A stretch of DNA of 64,000 nt, taken from positions 7,502,001-7,566,000 of the forward strand of contig JAJQJQ010000005.1 of assembly GCA_028622995.1 (NCBI GenBank), given 5' to 3'. The position numbers were made by a program, and so were the translations under genes. Within the stretch, counting starts at the first letter, position 1; every line of letters begins with the position of its first letter. Origin of the DNA: Panagrolaimus kolymaensis (lineage: Eukaryota; Nematoda; Chromadorea; Rhabditida; Panagrolaimidae). Below, one piece after another: positions 11,951 through 24,245 of the stretch. The notes under the pieces were generated by a model. That model saw only the letters and a program-made list of their open reading frames with translations, was not told where the DNA came from and searched no databases.

Positions 11951-12761
11951 TTAACGTGTGCGAGCAAGACGTCGAAGGTTTAGGGCACGAGTTAATGGGA
12001 ATGTTGCTGGATGTTCATTTATACGTTTAGCAATGGCAGAAATATCATAAATCTAAATTTAAAACATTTTATTTTTAGTTACACATCTTTCTTTAAAAAA
12101 ATATTCTTTAGAAACTACAGCTTTTAAAAATAAAAAATTAAGATTCAAAACATCACTTTTTTAGCTAAAATTTAAATAAGCATTTGAAAAGGTTAAATTA
12201 AGGATTATGAAAGTGGGAAAGAAACTTGCAAAGCGAGCAAAAAAAAATTTATATTTTATAATTAATTTTTTGCATGTAAAAAAACATGTAAAATGCCTTC
12301 TTTAGAAAGTGTCAAATTTCACATATACATTTCAGTTATTTCTGATAATGATGACGGATAAAATATGATTAATTTGGAATCACTAATATTTAATAATTAT
12401 TAATTATTTATTAGTAACTTCTATTGTTAGTAAACAGGCAATACGTGTTACAGGAAGTATAAGGGAAAATAAAAAGAGGATATAATGGACCAAATTTTTT
12501 AACCCAAGCTTTTTAAAGAAGATTCAATGATAAAACTTTTTATTGCAGCAAAGAGGTCGAAAGATTTTTAATATCATAATAACTCACGGGCTGTTTATGA
12601 CTATCTTCAATGTGTGAAGCATATCGAATCATTTCTGGGTCATCAAATGAATAAAGTAATTGCTTTTCTAAATCTAACCAATAAACGGGTGAAGCAATTG
12701 CTGCTGATGCAAGCATAATACAAAGTAAAGATACTGTAATAATTGTGGTGGATACACTCAT
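11951..12761 (-). CDS. Small secreted protein, unknown
   Basis: Two exons (12761-12588 and 12052-11951) separated by a 535-nt intron give 91 aa. The donor reads CCC|GTGAGT and the acceptor AAATTTAG, and both exons end in phase 0. Residues 1-24 are a clear signal peptide ending ASAAIAS. The mature part is about 67 aa with no cysteines and with charged patches; it contains one KR (IAKR) and an RR near the C-terminus (LNLRRLARTR). A neuropeptide precursor is possible because of the dibasic sites, but there is no Gly amidation donor and I do not recognise any peptide. A long intron in such a small gene is unusual next to the 50-nt introns of its neighbours. The exon join is well supported; function is unknown. 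Confidence 0.62.
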
Positions 12762-15700
12762 GATTTCTTTTTAAAAATATTTAAAAAAATGGACCCTGAA
12801 ATTTGCTAGCCAATTGTGGTTATTGAAACCAGTTGTCAAAAAAATGCAATCAAAACCTCGAGCTTTTATAACAAAAAAAAAATGGTCTTAAAGGACGCGA
12901 TAATCAAATTTAATAAAAACACATTTTAAAAAGCTAACAACAAACTAAAGAATAGAAGAAATTTATCGTTAATGAAGGATGGATGGCAGCAGCCAAGCCT
13001 GAGGCTAAAACGCATCAACCAAGAATCAAATATCTATCCTCTTTTCTTTGACTTATTCCCCAAGAAAAGGATAAAAGGCGGAACAATGTTTTTCAAATAA
13101 AAAAAAATACATTTCGAGTATCTTAAAAGTGACGCTCAAAAAAAAGGGAGAAAGAAAAATACATAGTAATACAAAACTTTCTTTTTAATAAAAATATTTT
13201 TTTAAATGAGAAAAGCACAAACTTTTCACGCCACCGCTGCCTCATTTGAAGGCGGTGGTGAAAAAAGAAGAAAAACGAGTTAGATCCACCCTCAGCTTTG
13301 GGTTCAAATTTAACACTTCAACAAAAAAAAAACGTCAACGTCAGTTTTTATATATTAAATTTTTTTTATTTGAAACATTTTTTTAACGACTCATTAAAGG
13401 ATTTAAAAGCTTTTTTATATACTCTCATTTTTTAAAGCCGATGATGCTGCCAAAATCTTTTCCTGGAATTCGAAGCAACGCTAAAAATGGCAATAAAAAT
13501 CTGGTAAATGTATGCGAGAAAATTAACCATAAATGGGTTTTTCCTTCCTACAAAAAGCAAAGCAACATTTTTTAAATTTGCTTTTCAAAAAACAATAGGA
13601 AGCTATTTTTGTGAGGTTTATTATTATTAGAAAGAAGGCATTAATAGTTTATGAATATTACTTCACCCAACCGCCTCCAAGAAGATTGTCTTAATTATTG
13701 CCACCAAAAATAGAATTATTGCAGATTGCAATATTCTTATTTTGTTTTTTTATTGTTTGCTTATTTTTTAAAGGCAAAAATATTAACTATGTGATAGGTG
13801 AAATGAGATAGTTACAGTAATACTCTGTACCAATATAAAAAAAATTGGGGTTATTAACATCAAAGATCTTCACTTTCAAACAATCAAAAAACGCATAGCA
13901 TTTTACTTTTTACTATCATAACAAAACCATAAAATGAAAAATATTAGAAAGAAAATAAATTTTATGTTGGTATAAAAAAAGGATATTAGTTTTCGGAATC
14001 CGAAAAAAAAAGTTTGAGAGAAAAATGTCTTTTATAAAGCAAAAACTTTCAAATAAAGCCCATAAAATTAATGAATTAATTATAAAAAATTTGGAAAAGA
14101 ACAAAATTTTATGTCATTTTTCGTAGCCAACTCGTTTTATATTTTTACAATAACCAAAGATTTTTGAGATTCAAGGAATAAAATACATAACAATTTTCAA
14201 AAATTATGTTTCCCAAAACGCCCTCTTTCTAAAACAGATTAATTAATTTTTATAATATTTTTTTTTGCAAATTTTTTGAATGGAGGAATGAGAAATTAGC
14301 GTAAACAACTGTCAAATAAAGAACATGCAAAATGTGTCAATTTTATACACCTCGCCCAAAACTTCCTTATAAATTTATATAATTTTCAGAATATATTTTT
14401 GTTTGTGACGCAATTTTTTTTGGATGAATCATCCATCCGCCTAAAAGCTTATCACAACGTTTCAGTAATACCAGCTACAAGATTTAGAAAAAAAAAGTGA
14501 ATATTATCGTTAGTAATGCTGATTAAGAAAGCTTGGAAAAAAGGCAGTAGGCGCTAAATCCAAAAACAACAGGTAATGACTATTTTAATCCGCGTTTTAC
14601 ACATCTTGAAGTTTTTTATTTTTATCATAATTAATAGAAGCGTGGAATTTTATGTAAGGACGAATCAAATGTTAAACAATCAAAAGGTGTAAGTAACTGC
14701 GCTGCTTAGCAAGAAAAATAACATCGGAAAAATTAAAATATAAATCATAAACGCTCTTTATCATACTTCTTTTATGCTCCGTGAAAATCGTTAACCTCTT
14801 AACTCTATAAAAATAAAGTTTATGGTTTAGTAAAAATAAATTTATTACTACAACTAGTGTTTTTGCAAAAAATTATCTGAATTTAAAGAATTTTATTTTA
14901 TTGACCTCTCAAAGATTAAATTATTTGCAATTTTGCTCAGAAGCCCTAGTTATTCGATTAATTTTAAGAGATTAAATAATCCCAACAAACAATATTAACC
15001 AAATATTTTTGTGAAAAACAAAAAAATGATCAAGTTAGTTTAAGCTTTCACAGAACTTATGTCAAACCTTTCAAAAGCAGAAACAACTAAAAACATAATA
15101 TTCCCGCGAAAGTGGTTTATTTGTATTTAGAGATAGTCATAGGTTAAAAATACAAAAATTTAAAATTAATAACAAAAGAAATCACAATTCTTAAAATTAT
15201 AATAAAATTGTATTTTAAAAAACTTTTTTTTAATTACTCTCATTTGTATTGTTTGATGAAAAGGGTTTTATGAACGAAGGTGTACTTTCATTCATTCATT
15301 TTTTTGTGTTTCATTTATTCATAACCCACTTCGTTCTTATAAAAAAAAGATAGCAGCAAAAAGGATATGACGATTAAAAATTATATATTGCATGTTTGGA
15401 AAATAAAAAATAACATTGAGATTATGGTAACTTTCTTTTTTTATCCTTTTTTTAAAAATTGAGGATTACATATAAAAAATTATTTATCCCGGATTTCCTT
15501 TTTGCCTATATTAAATCTAAATTGTATCAAAAAGCATGTGTGTGGTGTGTGTGTGATTCTTGGAAAAAGACTAATTTTAAAATTATATTTATAAAATGCA
15601 GGCTTTTATTTGTTCATTTTTGACTTGAATATTCAATTGTAAAAAAAAGCATCGGACGTATTTTTTTTTATTGCTTTAAATCTAAAAGTAGCAACAAAAG

Positions 15701-16171
15701 AAGAAGAAGATAAGATTGACAAAGCAATTACTCCTTTTAAAAAACTAAAAAAATGGGTGATAAAAACATTTGCAGATAGATTCAGCAGCATCCGTTGCTA
15801 AAATTTACTTCCAATCCAAAATATTTTTAATTGCTTTATTTATTTTCAATAATAACAAAATAGATTAAAAAACGAAATTATAAATATAAAAAAATGAATA
15901 TGGTTTAATAATTTAAAAGTACTCGTTTTTGTATTTTTTTTAGAATCTCATTTTTGTGGAAAATGCAACTTTTTTCACAAAAAAGTACATAATATTTGAG
16001 CAAAATGAAAACGCGATGATATTACATTACAAGAATTTGATTTACTTTTTTTTGTAGCAGCCAAGTTTTAACAATGAAGAAAGAAAGCGCTTGAAATAAA
16101 AAAAATTGTGACAATGAAAAAGTGAAAGAATATTTTTTAAGCAAATGAAAAAATGGAAGCCTCTGTTTTTT
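12762..16171. other. 3.4 kb gene-poor region
   Basis: Highly AT-rich with many poly-A/T tracts. Frames of 60 codons or so (for example on the minus strand at 13916-14104) are low-complexity Phe/Ile/Lys translations with no homology that I recognise. The only sequences of higher complexity are short GC-richer patches near 13010-13080 and 13230-13310, where no domain or tRNA fold was recognised. It probably holds the regulatory region of the small secreted-protein gene on its left and the 3' UTR of the Cbl gene on its right. Confidence 0.5.
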
Positions 16172-18341
16172 TTATTGTTGAGTTAAACCTAAATCCAAAT
16201 TTAAAACTTCTCTACAAATATCGTCAATACCATTATTGTTCACAGCTTTACGTGGTGGAATAACTGGAGGTTGAGTTGATGGTAATAATGGCGTCGTCGT
16301 GGTAATGGTCATAGTCGTCGTTGGTGGTGGAGTTGAATATGATTCAATTGGAAGAGGATTTGAACTCCTAAAATTTAAAATTGTAAAATATAAAACTTTG
16401 CATAAAAGCAACAACCTTTTTGGTGGAATTGGAGGCGCAGGTCCAATTTGTTCATCTTTATCACTTTCATTTTCTGAATTTACTGTAACTATTTTAACTA
16501 TTTCTTGTTGAGGTTTATATATTTCAATAACAATTTTTTCAACACCCTTTATTTCTGCCCTGCACCAAGGACAAGTCGAACCACCATCAACCGATTCCTT
16601 CCAACTTGTAAGGCATGGACGACAAAGTAAATGTCCGCATGGCTCTAATTTAACATCTTTGTCTCGCTCATCACAAATTTTACACATTTCAAATGTTGTA
16701 CCCATTTCGCAATAAATTTGATATTGTTCTGATGTCACTTTTACCCGATCTTCAGTTTTACTTTTTTCCACCATATGATTTAGGCTCACATTTATGTCCT
16801 TTCCCATTGGATAAACATAACTAAAATTAAAGTAAATTAATATTCTTGTAATAAATTAAAAAAGCAAAAGAGCATACGAAGAGAAAACATTGCTAGCGCA
16901 AAAATGTTAATAAGAAAACTTACAATCCATCTTTATATCCATCAACTAAACTCTGTATCAATGATTTATTTTGCGGTATAGTTTGATAAATTTTATGATC
17001 TTTCGCCACATATCCAATCGCCCATTGACCTAATCGCGTACAAGATAAACGAAAAACATATGAGCCTGGCTTTTTTGTAAATCTTTGCAGCTTTCTTTTA
17101 ACTTCTTCATATGTTATAAATGACATATATGCGGGATGAGTCACTGCAAGACATTCCCAATTTTGTATTAAAGTTGCCCAAGGATGAAATAATCTAAAAA
17201 AAAGAAAATGGGTGAATGAAACAGATGTGATTCACTTTTCCTTTTAAAAAAGTCAACGAAATCCGATCGGAAAGATCAAAGAAAGGCTAAATAATCGATC
17301 GATCAATCGATAAAGAAAGAAACAAACCTTGTAAAAACATCAAATTCAAAATTAGAAATATAATTATTTTTTGTTAAATCTATTGTTTGAAGCAATGCTG
17401 AAGTTTGAACCCCATAACAAATTTTATGTTCTTTAGCAAATTCTGAACGAAATTCATCCCATGGCACAATCGATCTAAAAAAACCAATCTTTCATTCAAC
17501 TTGATCGCCAAAAAATTATTCAACAAACCAACCTATCATTAAAATGTTCGGCCCAAAATGTTGCAGCATCTTTTTTGGTTATTCTAAATTTCTTTCCAAT
17601 AAATTGGCCTTCAGGGAATTGAGCTTTTAATTCATGCAACATATGTGAGAATACTAATGATTGTAATGTTAAAGCACTTCTCGAAGAACTATCCTCAATA
17701 AAAATATCAATATTACGGAATAATCGATGAGTCTAAAATAAAATATTTTAATATGGATATATATATATGAATTAATAAGGATCAATGTCCTTACTTCTTT
17801 GCATTTTTGTAGTAAATTATTTATAAATATTTTTAAAAATTCATTGTTTTGTAAACTATCAGGGTTTTTAGCAAATATTTGCGATAAAAGCTGCGACATG
17901 GATGGAAGGATTTCAAGAATAAATGGTGGAGAAGATTTTAGATTTAGTCGAGGTTGTTGACATGCTCGAATCACCGCTTCCATTTGTCTATAAGTTTTTT
18001 CTAATAATTTACGATCCTATAAAATATTGTGTTTATAATCAAATGGAACAAAATAATAAATAATAAATAATATAAAAGCTTAAAAATGAGAGAATCAATC
18101 ATTTAAAATCAAATTTGAAACGTAAAAATAATTTTTTTAAATTGCAATTGATTCTTTGATCCATAAAATTAAATAAAATCCTTACTTCTTGACTACTAAC
18201 AACTGGAACGCTTGAAACTTTAGCAGAGCTATCACCCGTGGCACTAACCGAAGCCCATTCAAGCCAGGTTGAAGCCATATGAGTTTGTCCTCCAACCATA
18301 TTATGTATTCGATTTAGCCATGTTGAAGCAAATCCACTCAT
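16172..18341 (-). CDS. sli-1: Cbl-family E3 ubiquitin ligase
   Basis: Seven exons (18341-18186, 18016-17795, 17732-17533, 17474-17328, 17193-16924, 16820-16416, 16367-16172) give 531 aa; the first ATG after the upstream TTG frame is used. The tyrosine-kinase-binding module is complete: four-helix bundle from about residue 53 ([12 protein letters not shown]), EF-hand-like segment ([10 protein letters not shown], then [11 protein letters not shown] near 200), and a divergent SH2 from about 245 with the phosphotyrosine pocket motif GSYVFRLSC. After the linker a RING finger follows near residues 360-405 ([21 protein letters not shown] ... CPWCRAE). The tail has a proline-rich APPIPPKR and a Pro/Thr run. 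Cbl proteins ubiquitinate activated receptor tyrosine kinases; the C. elegans orthologue SLI-1 restrains LET-23/EGFR. Nothing essential is missing. Confidence 0.95.
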
Positions 18342-19744
18342 TTTTTCCAACAGATATGTATAAAATATTTAAAATCTAATAATAAAATAATAATAAATTC
18401 TTTTAAAGCAAGTGTTGAGTCATTTAAAATTCAAATATAATAAATCAAAGAATTAAGGAAAAAGTTTATTTAGTCAGTTCTTTTTTCTTCACCAACGTCT
18501 TTTTCTTAATCACACAATTTTTTTGATATCGAAAAAAGATTCAATCAGTTGTTGAATGGTGATCGTTATGTTTTTGGAAAAAAACACAGAAAAAAAAAAC
18601 AATATAAAGAGAAGTGATTTGATTTGATGGCAGCAGGCAAAAGGAAAATGTCGATGACGACGATGTATCGAGAAAGAAAACCGAAGGTGGCTGGCTGACT
18701 GACTGACTGAAAAAAATGTGTGTTTTCTTTCCTCGCTTTTCTTTTTTTTTGACTTTGAACATTCAAAAAATGATGACAGACAAACAACAACACGAGAAAA
18801 GGAGGACGAGATTGACGAGAAAAAATGGGTCTTTGTTCAACACATTTTTTGGTTGATGAACGACTGACCTCCATCGTCTATGACGCGAATATGCAGAATT
18901 TTTTTTAGACAAATGTTTGGGATGTGCGCAAAAAAGAAGAAACGTAAAAAATGGTTGAATTTACTACTATGTATGTTTTTTGTTACATTTTTGGTTTTAC
19001 TAAAAGTATTTACAATGCCTTATTTTGATTTTATACAAGTACAACTTCAAAAAAGCTTAACTTAATCAATTTTAATTTATAATTATATTAGCGTCATTTG
19101 GTTATCAATGGCACTGGAAACTAAAAAAAACTGAAACAGTTAAAGAAGAAAAATTATAGTTGTCTTATTCGAATAACCAAAAAAAATTGTAAAAAAGAAA
19201 CAAAAAAAAAAGAATTCAGCTCAGTCAAAACTCAAATAAAAGTGTTTCAATCAACAATGAAGCATCCACTTTCCACTTTACAAGTATCCACAGCATTTTT
19301 TTTTCAACTTGCAAGCTTTTCAAAACTTTTTAACCTTCGTTCTTTTTTTCCAAGCTCATGTTCCCAATCATATCACTAACTAAAAAGGAGTGTTTAACCT
19401 TTAATCGTTTCTTAAAGGAAACACCTCATTCTATGCACTTCAGACACACGTTTTAAATGCATTTTGTTCAAGAATTCATGAACTATGAAAAACCAAAAGA
19501 AGATTAAAAAATGAGAAAAAAAACTTGATGACAATCTTGACATTGTATTTCACCATAAAGAACAAATTTAAAGAATGTTAGAAAATGTTTCTTTATTCGT
19601 TGAAACTTTGGTTCAACCATCCGAAGATAGTATCACGTCATAAGTGTACAAAAAAAGATCAAACATAAATACATACAAGGAATAAGTAAAATACATCTAT
19701 TAATCAATATAAAATTAGGCCATTTTCACTATGCTTTGAGTAAA
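18342..19744. other. Intergenic, Cbl promoter side and GHITM 3' flank
   Basis: The part nearest the Cbl gene (18540-18880) is of higher complexity and includes a short GACT array (near 18690-18705) and CGATGACGACGATG, plausibly the Cbl core promoter region. Two overlapping minus-strand frames there (18541-18762 and 18566-18874) translate to low-complexity Ser/Phe/Lys sequence and are not called. The rest is AT-rich with no gene or RNA found. Confidence 0.45.
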
Positions 19745-21008
19745 TTACTTTCGACGTTGATTTCCACCACCCATGATCATGACCATTCCTGAAAATGCAC
19801 TCTTTTACTTTATTCCTCTTTTTTCTAAACTTACTTATGAATATATTCAAAATGTCCATGTACAAAGATAATTGACTAAAATTAAGCATAAATTAGTAAA
19901 AAGTATAATAAAAATTATATAACTTACGCATTGATAGGATCATATGCTGGTGGAGCTTGAACTTGCATAGGTTGTCCATATTGATTATAGAATGTTTGAT
20001 AATCAGCATGTGGAGTGATTTCAGCTTTCTTAATTACTCGTTGAGTATCATAAAGTAAGAATGCAGAAAAGAGAATAAGACCACCATAGACGACGACACT
20101 AGCTAAAGTTGCACCAAGAGCAGTACCAGCAGGGAAGAAGAATGAACCAATATTTGCGACAAATACAACTCCCAAACCCATAGCTAATGGACCACCCATC
20201 ATAAGGAATTTTTCAGATGGAGCACACATTGCTGTTGCAGATAATCCACCAACAATGCCAGCGGTATACCATGCTGCACGCATTATAACTGGACCACCCA
20301 TAAAAACCAACGGTGCCAAAACAGCTCCCATGGCAGCACAATGAACAGCCCATGCACCATGTTTCATTACAATATTTTCATATGGAATTGAGCGAACAAC
20401 CATTCCTGTGCCGATAATAACTGCAAACGTTGCAAGCATTGCAAGAAGACCTCCACCAGACATCAATTGAAGAATAGCGGGTGAACGAGCTGCAGCCATT
20501 CCAGCACCAGCGGTTAAAGCTAAAGAACCAGCGAGATAAGCATAAGTATGATGTAATCGTTGACGAACATATTCTGGCCAAATACTAAAATTTTTAAGTT
20601 GAGTATAAAAAGCTAAAAATATAAAACATACGCAGATCTATCTAAAGCACTAATTCCTTTTGACATTCCCAATCCATAGTAGCATAGCATTCCAACACCA
20701 AAAACTGAAGCACCGGCAAGTGCATATGTTCCGTAAATGAAGGGTTTACCTGAAAACCAAATATTGATGACAAAGCTAATCAAAAAAAAAATTGAAATTT
20801 TCTTACCAGTCGTTGGTCCAAGTAATCGCTCTCGTAGAGTTGGTCCAGTTTGAGTTCGGACTTTAAATCCAAGTTGTTGTCCAAATCCACTACCACCACC
20901 ACCAAAACGAGATGAACGAGCTGATGAAGTTGTTAATTGTCGAATGCTGGTAAGAAATGTTCCAGAAATAGGAAAAACACGAGAGCATGCAAGTCGAGAA
21001 AGAGACAT
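19745..21008 (-). CDS. GHITM: Mitochondrial BAX-inhibitor-family protein GHITM/TMBIM5
   Basis: Exons 21008-20807, 20749-20632, 20584-19928, 19875-19835 and 19788-19745 give 353 aa. The N-terminus (MSLSRLACSRVF ... SIRQLTTSSARSSRF) is an amphipathic, Arg/Ser-rich presequence of the kind that targets mitochondria. After a Gly-rich stretch come seven to eight hydrophobic segments of the BAX-inhibitor-1 (BI-1/LFG) fold from about residue 70 to 310, with the family's late acidic motif LLYDTQRVIKKAE. The C-terminus has YMDILNIFIRM and ends NQRRK, matching the GHITM branch. In animals this inner-membrane protein (MICS1/TMBIM5) supports cristae, cytochrome c retention and Ca2+/H+ exchange. A poly-T tract plus TTTAG 12 nt before the ATG looks like a trans-splice acceptor. 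Family assignment is secure. Confidence 0.92.
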
Positions 21009-21369
21009 TTTTCGTTTACACTAAAAAAAATACAGGATAATAAAAAATCGTCGTTAGTAAAGCCTCAAAAAATGATGACAATGAACTCGAAAAAAAATGA
21101 ATAAATGTAAAAGTATCGGTGATTACGAAAGAATAATGTTTGTCAGCTGAAATGCAAAAAAACAAACATTCTCGTATTTTCCATAATTTTTGGCGAAAGG
21201 AGAAAACTAAAATGAAAGAAAATCAAATATTTTCAATCAAAAAATATCAAAGCTTAGCACAAAAAAAGAAGAAGCAAATGTTGTTAGTGAAAATTTATTT
21301 CTTATTATTTTACAGTACAATCCAATCAACAATAATAAATACATAAAAAAATAATTAAAATATACAAAG
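21009..21369. other. Short intergenic spacer
   Basis: Holds the GHITM 5' region on the left and the 3' UTR of the coiled-coil gene on the right. Plus-strand frames here are Lys/Asn-rich noise. No other feature seen. Confidence 0.45.
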
Positions 21370-22760
21370 TTAAATATGAATATCAGGTCTGCGGGCTCCC
21401 ATCCAAGTTTTGAGTAGCTTGTTTTTATCATTTTCCAATTTTCGTTTGACATTCATTGGGAGATTTTCTTTGAAATGAAGAAGGAACGATGCTTTTTGGT
21501 GTTTCTAAAAAACGAATCAAAAGTTAAACAATTAAAAGAATTTAAAACTTTGCTTACTTTCATAAAGCCGTTGAAACAGAGAAGATCGAAGCATTCAGGA
21601 ATTTCACAGAGTTCAAATCTTTCAAGATTTTTGAAACGAATTTGTTCAGCAAAGTATTTTGTAGTCGTCTTAGTCACACATGATTCATTTCGTTCAGAAA
21701 AGTCACTGAAAAATGTTAAAATTAATGAAAATTAAATAAGTTTAAAAGAATTTACAAAAAGAAAGCTTTGACATTAGAAAGTTCTTCAAAAAGATTTTCA
21801 AAAGATACAACATCGCCATTATCATGTGTGATCAGAACTTTGTAAAGAAGACAGAATGTAACCATATTATTAGCAGCTAATGTTGAATATTCTTCGAGAG
21901 TGACATCTTGATGATAAAGGCGAAGATCAGTTAATTCGAAAGTATGCAGGTTTTGAAGTAGCAATGAAGCAAGATTTGGATTACTTCGACATGCTATTTT
22001 GAGATTTCCTTTTGTACAATTCTCTAAGACCAATGTAAGGTCTCCGACTGTTCTTTCCAAGTTTGTTACCTAAAAAAAATCTTATTCATGTTGCTATCAT
22101 CTTCATACAGTTAAAAAACTTACTCTAGCAGTTGAACTATTGACACATGATTGAAGAGTTTTCTTTTCATTTTTCAATTGAACAACCTCATCTTCAGCAT
22201 CTTTTTTACATTTTGTTGATTCTTCCAAGAGTACGTTGAGTTCTTTTACTTTTTCTTCCAAATTTGATACCTTAAAAAGCTTATATTAATGACATTAAAC
22301 ACGCATATTAAAGTGCTTACCATGGCAGAAGAATCATCGACAGCTACTTGAAGGATTTCTTTTTCTTTTTTCAATTGAATAACTTCACCATGAGCATTTT
22401 CTTTGATGTGCGTTGACTCTTCCAAGAGTACGTTGAGTTCTTTAACTTCTTCTTTCAAAGTCGATACCTATAAAGCGGGTTTATTAATGGTATCAACCAA
22501 AAAGAAATACACTTACTTTTGAAGAAACATCATCGATAGTTGATTGAAGATTTCCCTTTTCTATTTTCATTTGAGCAACTTCAGCTTGAGCATCATCTCG
22601 ATCGTTGACACATTGAGTCAAAATAGAATTGAGATCTTCGATTACCTTCGATAAGTTTGACTTCTAAAAATTTCCCTGTTTTAGATACAATATTTATAGC
22701 AAAAATCTAGCTTACCTTTCTGGATTTTTGAGGGCGATGAGGAAAAAAGCAATTGAACAT
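21370..22760 (-). CDS. Coiled-coil protein with F-box-associated-like C-terminus; one frameshifted exon
   Basis: Seven exons: 22760-22716, 22664-22517, 22467-22321, 22270-22124, 22069-21756, 21705-21558, 21504-21370; about 360 aa if the frameshift is discounted. Exons 2-4 are three diverged copies of one 49-codon coiled-coil unit (starts KSNL, VSTL, VSNL; shared LN-LL pattern). The first copy is 148 nt instead of 147: an A5 run at 22620-22624 adds one base and closes the frame soon after. Either this is an assembly/read error or the allele is broken. The C-terminal ~195 residues (LHTFELTDLRLYHQD, FENLFEELSNVKAFFF, NLERFELCEIPE) resemble the leucine-rich F-box-associated modules abundant in clade IV nematodes, but no F-box is visible. 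The chosen ATG follows a TTTGTTTCAG by 15 nt, consistent with trans-splicing, though an upstream exon is possible. Function unknown. Confidence 0.66.
22124..22664 (-). repeat. Three tandem, equal-length coiled-coil exons
   Basis: Exons 22664-22517, 22467-22321 and 22270-22124 encode aligned 49-residue units in the same phase (0-0), separated by introns of about 49-50 nt. Identity between the second and third copies is highest (shared KELNVLLEEST, QLK-EK--LQ). This is a clean example of internal exon triplication. Confidence 0.85.
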
Positions 22761-24237
22761 TATAACTTGAAGCTCCTGAAACAAAGAAAAATGAATAGGT
22801 AATAAGATACGTGCAACATCATACACATAAAAACTGTTACAAAAAAGCAAATCAACCAAAAGTAAAAAAATTACTGAAATGAAGACAGATGTTTCTTTCC
22901 ACAAGTTTGGAAATGGATGCGAGAGAGAAATTTAGGGAGAGAAGTGGGAAAGATCCATTACGATGGCCGCCGCGAATTTGAATTCTTGAGTCTTTTCAAT
23001 GTGATTCATAGAAAATTTTGTTCTGTCAATAAATAAGTAAGTTGTTACTTGCTATCTGGATTTTTATATAAAGCTGATGAAATTGTTTTCAACGAATTAA
23101 ATTTAATTTTTCACATTGTCTATTCTTTTTGAGTTTACGGACTTCAACTCCTTCTTTGAGTTAGCATTTTTTTCTCCATAATAGTGTGTTTCAAGCTAAC
23201 TTACTTGTGTTGTTAAAATGTATCAATCTCGCCTTTGGTGGTTATCTTTTGATAATTTTCTGTTAGTCTCTTTGAAAAACCTTTGCCTTGGATATGTTTC
23301 AACAATATGAAAATTAATATTCTATGGACATCAAAAAGCAAGGTTAAGAATATTTAAATAATCATTAATGAAACAAATGAAAAATTTGATGTGTCTGAAA
23401 AAATTTTTTCGAGGAAGCATCTTTCTTCAATAAGGTCGTCGCCTTTGCATGCTTTATTGCAAAACAAAGTAGTAACCGACGACGACCAATGTGAAGGAGG
23501 CTTAATTAACATTTCCATTTTTTTAATATAGAAATTAATTTTATTTATTTATTTGATCTTCATTTTTACTGAGAAAAGTCAATGCTTTGATAAATTAAGA
23601 GTAAAAAAAAGAAGGTCAATGACGCAGAGAGAAAGCAAAAATGAACTGCAAGATACGATAAGTTTTTAGCAATTTTTTAAAGTTTAACGAATCAGGAAAT
23701 AAATTTCTTCGCTAACGTTTCCACCTCCGGTTTTTTTTGTTTCGTCTGCTTACATTTATTTTTCTTAGGTTGACAAAGATCACGATTAAAGTGAATGACG
23801 TCAAATTTGTTATAAACTTTTTTATTTATGATTGTAAATTAAACTATTAAAGAAAACTTGTTGTTCTCTATCTCCCACGCAACTAAATAACGCATTGCTA
23901 TGGAATGAATCAAATATAAAGTTGATTATAAAGTTTTCCGGTTGAATCAGCAACAAATCTATGAGTGACTCGTAATTTTCTTCGACAAAAAAATATTTGA
24001 CTTAGAAGTTTAAGTTGGAACCATAAAAAGAGACATGATTGCGAAATTTTTTGCCTCTGAATGGCTTTTTTTAAGTGCAATTGTTCAGATGTTTACAAAC
24101 AAACAAAAAAATGATTGGAATTATAACAAAACAAAAACACAGAGAAGAAGAATATTGAAACTTATTGTTTATTATTATTTTTTTAATGGTGATCTCACAG
24201 ACTATATTTGACGAATGTTTTTAAAATCAGGAAGTTG
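22761..24237. other. Intergenic, left part of a 3.6 kb gene-free region
   Basis: A frame of 65 codons (22707-22904, minus) overlaps the first exon of the coiled-coil gene and is a shadow. A GC-richer patch at 22960-22980 (CGATGGCCGCCGCG) lies about 200 nt upstream of the coiled-coil gene and could be part of its promoter. No RNA gene, repeat or coding sequence recognised in the remainder. Confidence 0.45.
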
Positions 24238-24245
24238 GTTCCCAT

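Noticed and set aside
13280..13320. GGTTCAAATTT resembling a tRNA B box
   Set aside because: No matching A box or cloverleaf stems in the flanks.
15258..15345. Imperfect inverted repeat (TTTTATGAACGAAGG versus CTTCGTTCTTATAAA)
   Set aside because: Arms are short with mismatches and the loop is AT-rich; no target duplication. Not distinguishable from chance here, though a small hairpin RNA cannot be excluded.
17285..17315. Short ATCGATCG-like repeat in a Cbl intron
   Set aside because: Only about 20 bp; simple sequence inside a normal 134-nt intron.
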